Origin: Catonia carolina
Lineage: Eukaryota; Arthropoda; Insecta; Hemiptera; Achilidae
Assembly: GCA_035578175.1 (NCBI GenBank)
Contig: JAQMRL010000001.1
Coordinates: forward strand, 434,892,045 to 434,956,044
Direction of reading: 5' to 3'
Length of the DNA: 64,000 nt
Below are positions 56,359-64,000 of the stretch, one piece after another; the first letter of the stretch is position 1; every line of letters begins with the position of its first letter. The notes below the pieces were generated by a model. The model was not told where the DNA came from, did no database searches, and saw nothing but the letters and a program-made list of their open reading frames with translations. The position numbers were made by a program, and so were the translations under genes.

Positions 56359-57360
56359 ACTTTCTCTTGAATATATGAATAAAACTTTTTACTTTCTCTT
56401 GCCAATTGGAAGGAAAATATTGTTTTCATATCGATTTTTCGAAAACAAGTTTTCACCGAATGTACACGTTTTCAGACCCCCTGAACCCCCCCCCCCCAAA
56501 AAAAACATGTTTTTAGCGATTGGTCAATGTGTGTGAACAAAATATCTCAAGAATAGAATATCGCACGAAGTTGAAACTTGAAACTTAAGTTCGGTACTAC
56601 TAGAGTTATCCATATTAAAATTTTCATCAAAAATCGGTCAACCGGAAGTAGTAGTTTAATTGTGTAATTTTTCACTTTTTTGCCATGTTCTCAAAAACGG
56701 GTATTACGATTATTTGAAAATCGCCTCATTTACTACATTTTTTAGGCTCTACAAGATAGGGTAGGCGCCATGTCTGCTAAAATTCTTGGGGAGGCTAAGC
56801 TCACGAAGAAATAATTGGAATTTTTCAAAACTGCGGCCTTAATATGCATTTTAGCGCGGAATCGTACACAATAAAAGTTGTAGACAATTTAAAAACCTAC
56901 AACTCTACACATTTCTTCATATAACGCTTAGTTAAGCGGTAATTAGTGATTTTATTTTTTTTTTTCAACTAAAAAGTGAAATGAAAAATGAAAATTTGTA
57001 AAAAATGAATTTTTTAAGTTTCGGCCTTAGATTACAGCCATTTAACGCCAAAAGTGTAAATAATCAAATTTATAGGAAATTAAAAGATTAATAGGCTAAT
57101 TTTTATTTTAAGCATTTTTAAACAGAGCCTAGTTTAGCGTCAAAGAGTGATTTTCCGTACTTTTAAGCAAAACTGAAGTAGATTTTCATTTTGCGTCTTC
57201 CACTAATGATTAAAAAGAGATTATGTTTCATGAGTAGTTAGTTATAGTTATAGTTTTTTTTTTGTTTATTTCTAACGTTTTATTACTAATATTAGGTTAT
57301 ACAGTTAATTATTTGCATTGGCAAGATAAAGTTGTGCGAGTGTTTCACACCAGATTTTTT
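56359..57360 (+). mobile_element. Repeat A copy 10, duplicated start
   Basis: The terminal motif ACTTTCTCTTG occurs twice (56359 and 56390), so the left end carries a partial duplication. There is a C-run at 56487-56496 and the TG tract is nearly lost. The right end ACACCAGATTTTTT is intact. Confidence 0.82.
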
Positions 57361-58317
57361 GAAAAGCAACAATGACTGTACGTGAAATATAAAATTACGA
57401 AAGAATTTAAACCACATTTTATTAATTAAGAGTTTATTTATAAAAAAATCACATTTCCGATAACTTAATTTGATTACATAGAGCTAAAAAATAATATCAT
57501 CCATGACTTGCATTAAAAAAATATATGTATAAATTTTGAGCTGTCATGATAACGTTTTCCCAATCAACAAGAAATTTTTAATCGCGTGAAAAACTAACGG
57601 ATACACATCGAATAAATTCACAATGATTAATTTTATGTTTCAACGTTAGTTTTTTATGACAACTAATTCTGGTTTTCGCATCGGACAGATTCAAAGACCC
57701 GTGGCAGGTTATTCCAGAAAAACAAATTCACAAAATACCCGAGTCATATAATTGTAATGTAACGAATCTTACGAAGTTACCTCTCATAAACCGGATTTAT
57801 TACTACGGTGATGAACTGTCATAAAACAGGCGCCTACAATAAAATATAAGTGGTCTAAATTAATTAACAGTAACATGCCTACGTAAAGAAAACTACGTTA
57901 TCATAACAGAAAATACAAATAACAGGAAAACTCGTGTCACAAGACGAATACTGGTTTCTATAAAAAAAAAGATAACTTGTCAATGTTGGATGTTACGCAA
58001 TTATGATCTAGTTACACAGGAAAAATTAAAATATAAACGAGAAAATCAAATACAAGTTTTATCTAAAGAAAAATATTCAGTATACTTTTGTATACTCACT
58101 GTACTTGAAACGCTGTATAGTAGATAATCATTATACTTGAACCACTGCATTAATCATACTTGTTTTCAGAAGAAGAAGAAACGTAGAGTACCAGGAATCC
58201 GTAAGGGGATCCTGAATACCAATCCTTGTGAGAAGGGAAAATCTACGTCTCCAAATTATAAGAAAAACAATAAAATAAAGCGAAAATACCGAATTATTTT
58301 AAATTTATTCTTTGTGT
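57361..58317. other. AT-rich stretch without recognised gene
   Basis: At 58156 TTGTTTTCAG followed by AAGAAGAAGAAACGTAGAGT opens a lysine-rich frame (KKKKRRVPGIRKG) that could resemble a spliced exon start. It has no recognised homology and fades into AT-rich DNA. Confidence 0.4.
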
Positions 58318-59186
58318 TAAGGTCAACAGCCGAAAGGCTGGTTTGAACCTCTAGAGCAGTGGTGTCAAACTCAATTTTGAAGAGGGCCATATATTAAATT
58401 TAGAATGTGTAGGCGGGCCAGATTCAAAAAACAAAAAATGTACTGAATTATTATAACATTTTATTTATTTAATTGTACAGTATATAATATACGGTTTTTA
58501 AAAATCATATCAAAGTTATAAAAGATGGTAATTATTTTGAGCTCGAGGATCCAGATACCTGACTTCTCTTGTTTTTGACAAGCTCATTGAAATCAGGTAG
58601 AGATGGGGTTACTGTCTATCTCTCTCGCTTGTCTAGGCACGCGCTGCCCTTAAAATTACTTATAAATGTAGTGTGCGCATTTTAAAACTTCCGTACAGGA
58701 ATCGAGTGAAGTCTTAAAGCTCTAAAAAAACATGATTCTTCTTTCTGTGACACATTGCGATCGCGGGCCGTATTGATACAGCCCGGGGGCCGGATGCGGC
58801 CCGCGGGCCGTATCTTTGACATGACTGCTCTAGAGGTTTTACTAAGTAAAACGAGGAGTGCGGTGGTTTACTATTGCCTTCCTCACCGAGTGGAAAAGTA
58901 CGCTTATCAGCATGCCGGGCCCTCTGAAAAGCACATATTTTCCACTCTGCAAACGACACCTTCACTTCACTCACCACAGGGTCTGGCTGTATAATGAAAT
59001 TCATTACTTTCAGAGAAGATATCTCTGATTAAGTGTCTCTTACACCTCTACCTCTTCTGTTCTTAAATGGTTCAGTCATTTAATTTGCGGACCATGTGAT
59101 AAGAAACAGGACTATTCATTTTAGCCCAGCAACGAGCAGATCGAGTGTAAATAATTTGACACTCCACCTGTCTGTTATGGGCAGGT
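58318..59186 (+). repeat. Repeat H copy 6, split by a hAT element
   Basis: The left part 58318-58356 ends at GAACCTCTAGAG. After the hAT insertion H continues from CTCTAGAGGTTTTACTAAGT to CCACCTGTCTGTTATGGGC. On the minus strand the frame starting at 59004 reads MNFIIQPDPVVSEVKVSFAE and is open through the H part. Confidence 0.88.
58357..58827. mobile_element. Non-autonomous hAT element
   Basis: The ends CAGTGGTGTCAAAC and, read inverted, CAGTCATGTCAAAG are flanked by the perfect 8-bp duplication CTCTAGAG (58349-58356 and 58828-58835). This fits the nTCTAGAn target preference known for many hAT elements. The interior is non-coding and carries GGGCCGTATTGATACAGCCC and GCGGCCCGCGGGCCG near its right end, GC-rich blocks common in such elements. 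Confidence 0.9.
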
Positions 59187-59254
59187 ACGACTGTACCAAC
59201 TTGAATTTATTCTTTATTTCTAGTTTAAGTTGTATCTACATCTTGGTTATCAGA

Positions 59255-59668
59255 GAGCAAATTTTATTTCAAACATTTTTTTTGTACAACGCTTAGTTAG
59301 TGTCAATTAATGATTTTCTGTATTTTTCTCATTAAAATTGGTAATAAAATAGGATTTTTTTTAAGATTGCGGCCTTAGTAGGCATTTTACAAAAGCGTAT
59401 ATAATCAAAGTTATAGCAAATTAAGAAAACCTACTACTTCAATTTAAGCATTTTTTCCCTACAGAGCCTATTTTAGCGGCAATTTTATTAATTTCCCGTA
59501 TTTTTAAGTTAAACAGAGGTTGATTACAATTTTGCTTCATCCACTCATGATCAATATTAGGTTTTGTTTTTCATTTTACGTTCTTTACTCATGATTAAAC
59601 ATAAATAATACTGCTCTTTGTCTACATTTACAAGAGAAAGTCGTGTGAGTGTTTCACAACAGATTTTT
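59255..59668 (+). mobile_element. Repeat A copy 11, 5'-truncated
   Basis: It begins in the second half of A (TTTTATTTCAAACATTTTTT) and runs to GTTTCACAACAGATTTTT. It supplies the empty site for the piggyBac-like insertion in A5. Confidence 0.8.
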
Positions 59669-59860
59669 TTTATATTCATTTATTTAACGTCTCGTCAACT
59701 GTAAAGATCATTAGCGCCGACATTGGGGTTTAACTATAATACAATGGAGGATGAAATGATTTTTTGTAACTAATGAAAATACGCCGTGCCTGAGTGGGAT
59801 TCGAACCCACGACCGCATGATGAGAAGCGAGCACGTTACAAACTATGCCAATGCAGCGGC
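59669..59860 (-). repeat. SINE family E, copy 7, at an A-A junction
   Basis: Minus-strand E copy. The flanking AGATTTTT (59661-59668 and 59861-59868) is both the end of A11 and the sequence directly before A12, and acts as an 8-bp target duplication. Confidence 0.86.
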
Positions 59861-59868
59861 AGATTTTT

Positions 59869-60772
59869 ACTTTCTCTTGCCTATGTGAATATATAGGAAG
59901 GAAAGTATTGTTTTCATGTCGATTTTAAGAAATCGAGTTTTCACCGGATCTACACGTTTTCAGACCCCCTGAACCCAAAAAACATATTTTTAGCGATTGG
60001 TCTGTGTGTGTGTGTGTGTGTGAACAGAATATCTGAAGAACGGAACATCGTACGAACTTGAAACTTAAGTTACATACTACTACCGGACACGACACGAACA
60101 TTTTCATCAAAATCGGTCAACTGGAAGTAGTAGTTTATTCGTATAATTTTTCACTTTTTTGCGATTTTCTCAAAAACTGGTCCTACAATATTTTTTTAAA
60201 TCGCCTAATTTACTTAATTTTTTATGCTCTGCAAGATAGGGTAGGCATTATGTTTGCTGAAATTCTTGGTGAGGCTGTTTTCACGTAAAACAATTATTTT
60301 TTTAAGATCGCGGCTTTAATATGCATTTAATCGTAAAAATGTATATAATAAAAGTTATAGAGAATTTAAAATTGTACAACTTTTATTTCGAACATTTTTT
60401 TGTATAACGCTTAGTTTAGCGGTAATTCGCAATTTTCTATTTTTTCTCACGAAAACGAGTGAAAAATCGATTTTTTTAAGATTTCGGCCTTAGTATGCAT
60501 TTTACGACAAAAGTGTATATAATCAAATTTATAGGAAATTAAAAGATCTACAACTTTTATTTCGTGCATTTTTCTCTACAGAGCCTAGTTTAGCGTGAAA
60601 GAGTGATTTTCCGAGTTTTTAAGCCAAACTGAGGTCGATTTTCATTTTGCGTCTTTAACTCATGATCTAAATTTAAGGTTATGTTTCTTTGTATATTTCT
60701 AATGTTAGGTTATATTGGTCATTATTTGCATTGGCAAGAGAAAGTTGTGTGAGTGTTTCACACCAGATTTTT
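59869..60772 (+). mobile_element. Repeat A copy 12
   Basis: Full length with standard ends. TG tract of about ten units (60000-60020). Same orientation as A11. Confidence 0.88.
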
Positions 60773-61448
60773 AATCATATCTTCGACATTATTATCATCA
60801 ACATAACAGACTGTAATATTGCGATAAAAAAAGTTTTCAACCGCAGGTAGCTGAAAAATTAAAATTATTTCTTTATGAGCTCTATTTATGACGGCAGGTT
60901 CATTCATAAATTTCCGTGAACGTGACGTGCGTGAACTCGCTGCACTTTATAACGTTATGCAAACATACTACAAAACAAAAAGTAATAACTGCCACACCCT
61001 GCACAGTAACTGCCCTTGTATTCCATTATATAATATAAAAAAAAATTACTGCCTACTAAATAAAATCTAGAGACCTACGTAAACGTAACTAAACAGATTC
61101 GATTAATCAAAAAATGTAAATTTTTTCCAGCCCGTCAGGCATAATTAAAAATTTTACATTTCCTCTTCCTATTTATAAAATTTCTCACAGTACATGGGTT
61201 AAAACCAGAGTACCTGAGAAAAAGATTGAAAACCTTGACATGTAGGATTTATTATTTTAAATACAATTTCTAACACACTAAAAATAAGGTACATTTACGC
61301 AAGGACACAGCAGTCCAAATAATTTAACACAATTTTACATTGAAATAATATTGGTGTGTCTTCTTTCTTTACATTTTTTTAAAAATCATTTAACGGATCC
61401 GATGTTATAACCCAATTTTAACGGCAAACAGTAAAAACAATACTGCAG
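60773..61448. other. AT-rich stretch without recognised features
   Basis: The frame at 60888-61070 has no recognised motif. Confidence 0.45.
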
Positions 61449-61963
61449 CCATTTTCTTTTTGTCATCAGTCTCTCGACTGGTTTGATGCAGTCGTTTCAT
61501 ATCTACATACCTGTAACACCCTACATCTTTTGTAATTTGTTTTATATATTCTAATCTTTGCCTCCCTCTATAATTTACTCCCTCAATATTACCCTCCATT
61601 ATTAATAGCCCAATACCTGGCTGTCTAAAGATATGCCCCACTAGCCTATCCCTTCTTTTGGTAAGATGCTTCCATATACTTCTTTTTTCATCCACTCGCC
61701 TAAGAACCTCTAAATTACTTATTTTGTCCACCCACCTAATCTTTAACATTTTCCTATAACACCACATTTCAAAAGCTTCTATCCTCTTCTTTTCTACAGC
61801 CCCTATCACCCACGTTTCACTTCCGTATAATGCCAACATAACTCCAAACATAATGTTTTAAGAAATTTTTCCTAATCTCTAAATCAATGTTTATAGTCAG
61901 TAAGCTGTTTTTCATTTCAAAAGGCTTTTCTAGCTTGAGTAATTCTATTCTTGATATCACTTG
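61449..61963 (-). pseudogene. LINE C-terminal region, 5'-truncated
   Basis: The 148-codon frame (61405-61851, minus) encodes ALYGSETWVIGAVEKKRIEA, FEMWCYRKMLKIRWVDKISN, LEVLRRV and RRDRLVGHIFRQPGIGLLIM. This is the region following the polymerase core of a LINE, related to but distinct from the (GAA)n group. The last ~15 residues are read from flanking DNA. ACTGCAG at 61442-61448 and 61964-61970 is a possible 7-bp target duplication. A second, more decayed copy is at 48045-48590. Confidence 0.82.
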
Positions 61964-62240
61964 ACTGCAGGCATACGAAATGTAAAAGACCTACAAAATA
62001 GCTTTAGTGAAAAAAATAACCTGCTGTAAATAGATACTTCCGTTCTCAAATTAATATTTCTTAAATTTTGTTAACCTCTGAATATGCAAACGCATCGTTA
62101 ATTTAAAATAAAAAAAATAAAAAAACATAAAAAAATTTTTTTTAAGAAACGCTATTATTTAACAATGATTCAAATATAAAATGAACTAAAAAGAAAAAAT
62201 AAAAAAAATTACAAAAAAAAATTACAGACATTACTGTTAC

Positions 62241-62628
62241 AAATAAAAGCGTGGCGCATTTTTAAATTTATTTTTGAAAAAAAAATTTTTCAAAAATTTT
62301 TTTTGAAATTTTTTTGTAATTTTTTTTTACAAACACCTATTGTCATCGAAGATAAACAAGTGTGCAAAGTTTGATTCATATTGATACGGTAGAAGTATTA
62401 AAATTTTAAGTTGCCAGATTTGATGGATCCAAGAGTAAGTTATTTTGTAATAATAAAAGCGTTTAAAAAAATTTTTTTTGTAAATTTTTTTTTATGACAG
62501 CGTATTGTCATCGAAGATAAACAAGTGTGCAAAGTTTCATTCATATTGATACGGTAGAAGTATTAAAATTTTAAGTTGCAAGATTTTATGGATCCATGAG
62601 TAAGTTAAATAAAAGCGTTTAAAAAATA
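62241..62628. repeat. Tandem ~165-bp units in low-complexity DNA
   Basis: Two well-matched units (about 62333-62466 and 62499-62628) share ATTGTCATCGAAGATAAACA, AAGTGTGCAAAGTTT and TTGATACGGTAGAAGTATTA, separated by A/T runs. A partial third unit edge (AATAAAAGCGT) is at 62241. The upstream 61980-62240 is A/T low-complexity. Confidence 0.82.
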
Positions 62629-63032
62629 ATAAATTAAGCGGACACTTCCTTACATACAATTTCCAAAAGACGTGTGTTGTATATACTTACAAGTCAGGAC
62701 AGACAGAGGCTACAAAATAAGGACGATAATTTCAAGAATTCAAGGCCTACCAGAATAGCGACGATAGATTTCATCCGTGATCAAAGCGTGAAACCGTTGT
62801 GATTCAAAACAGACGCATGTAAGTATAGTTAGTTACAATATTAGCTTAATCATTTTATTTTTAACTAGCGATTGCGCCCGCCGGCTTTCTGCTGATCTCA
62901 GAGGATAGCATTTAAATAAACCTGTTTTCCCCGTATTCATCCCACAAATCAATTTTTCCAGGTGTAATTCAAAGAATATTCATTACGATTTTCAGAATCA
63001 CATCTCTTTGGAAAGACACAGACATTTCTCAT
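62629..63032. other. Stretch without recognised gene
   Basis: AACTAGCGATTGCGCCCGCC near 62864 is locally GC-rich and may be an element end. Nothing firmer is seen. Confidence 0.4.
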
Positions 63033-63446
63033 TTCAGGTTATGACTTATTTGGGAAATATGAATAGGGTTTTTAAAATTCAAAAGAAAGTTATTAGGTGT
63101 ATGGTGGGAGCTAACCAGCTAACCTCATGCAGGCCACTATTTAAGGAGCTTAAATTGCTTACAGTTCCGTCTCTACATTTTTGAGGTGATTATGTATGTT
63201 AGGCAAAATAATTTCATGCAGAATTTCAATGTTCACAATCATAACACGAGAAACAGGAATGATTATTATGTGGCTAATCACTCCACAAAATTGTTTGAAC
63301 AAAAACCTACTTATGCAGGAAGAAAATTCATAAATAAATTACCCCAATCTTTAAAGTGTTGTGAGGATTTGAATTCCTTTAAAAAAAATCTAAAAAATTA
63401 CTTGATCGGTGAAACTTTTTATAGCGTACAAGTATTTCTTTCTTGA
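63033..63446 (+). pseudogene. LINE reverse transcriptase C-terminus, frameshifted
   Basis: The first frame reads VMTYLGNMNRVFKIQKKVIR, CMVGANQLTSCRPLFKELKL and LTVPSLHF. After a one-base shift near 63181 the second frame reads EVIMYVRQNNFMQN, HNHNTRNRNDYYVANHS and AGRKFINKLPQSLK to FKKNLKNYLIGETFYS. This is the thumb and C-terminal tail of a CR1/Jockey-superfamily type of LINE (IQKK..R...G......C..LF..L..LT.PSLYI then HN..TR). A short 3' UTR ends in an A-run at 63539-63548. Confidence 0.85.
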
Positions 63447-63694
63447 TAGTAGTGATACATTGTGTGATTCTTATATGTATTTCAGGAGTTATATCTGACG
63501 ACATGTCCTATACTCCTCCTGGAGTCTCCAGGGCGCAAAAAAAAAAATTTAGTCTACGAAATTATGAAAATCTTCGTTATTGAGCGGGAAAATGAAAAAT
63601 TCACATAATGAAACTAATCTGCTTTAAAATTATTTCAAAACTTTGATTAAATAGTATTAGTTTATACCGCGACTAACTGCGCAGATATTGTTTT

Positions 63695-64000
63695 ACTTTC
63701 TCTTGCCTATATGAATATATATAGGAAGGAAAGTATTGTTTTCATGTCGATTTTAAGAAATCGAGTTTTTTACCGGATCTACACGTTTTCAGACCCCCTG
63801 AACCCAAAAAACATGTTTTTTTTGGCGATTGGTCTGTGTGTGTGGGTGAACAGAATATCTCAAGAACGGAACATCGTACGAACTTGAAAAGTTAGAAACC
63901 ACTACCTGACCCGACACAAACATTTTCATCAAAATCGGTCAACCGGAAGTAGTAGTTTATTCGTGTAATTTTTCACTTTTTTGCGATTTTCTCAAAAAAT
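63695..64000 (+). mobile_element. Repeat A copy 13, cut by window end
   Basis: It starts with ACTTTCTCTTGCC and the terminal hairpin, and contains a short TG tract and the TCAAAATCGGTCAACCGGAA block before the window ends. Confidence 0.85.

Noticed and set aside
58137..58346. Lysine-rich exon after TTGTTTTCAG
   Set aside because: The frame is low-complexity, lacks homology and runs into repeat H, so it was kept only as a remark.

Overview
This window looks like gene-poor, AT-rich nuclear DNA from an arthropod, most probably an insect. The signs are Jockey-type and other LINE remnants, several tRNA-headed SINE families, TTAA-, TA- and 8-bp-duplicating DNA elements, and a roughly 1-kb CA/TG-bearing repeat resembling insect HINE/Helentron elements. 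I see no intact host gene, rRNA, genuine tRNA gene, CRISPR array or bacterial operon. Almost every longer open frame is a transposon remnant or a chance frame inside a repeat. The species cannot be named from the sequence alone.

Family names (A-H, LINE groups) are mine. A: ~0.9-1.0 kb repeat with ends ACTTTCTCTTGCC and CACCAGATTTTT (copies at 7920, 10630, 13237, 15438, 16397, 19053, 39962, 49484, 50611, 56359, 59255, 59869, 63695, plus terminal scraps). B: TTAA-flanked element with GGNGAGACTGT-like ends (4041, 7680, 53694). C, E, F, G: tRNA-headed SINEs. D: short A-tailed SINE-like element. H: repeat carrying a decayed MNFIIQPDPVV frame.

Layout. 1-7.7 kb: a 5'-truncated LINE inside repeat H, then LINE scraps and B1. 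7.7-20 kb: B2 with A and C inserted in it, several A copies, and a piggyBac-like element nested in A5. 20.6-26.3 kb: a ~1.5-kb direct duplication flanking a Jockey-like LINE (ORF1 plus the endonuclease part of ORF2) cut by a 100-N gap. 26-40 kb: SINEs, a LINE inserted into another LINE with a 14-bp target duplication, an alternating-length tandem repeat (33972-34597), a ~1-kb inverted repeat (34744-35779), and a LINE fragment with a YADD motif. 40-50 kb: mostly repeat-poor AT-rich DNA with a 60-bp minisatellite and a diverged TTAA element. 50-64 kb: dense nested repeats, including two hAT elements with perfect 8-bp target duplications, a TA-flanked MITE, a C SINE split by B3, and a tandem A-A pair split by a SINE.

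The most useful content is the insertion stratigraphy. Related uninterrupted copies in the same window act as empty sites, so element ends, target duplications and relative ages can be read directly. Boundaries were read by eye and may be off by a few bases.
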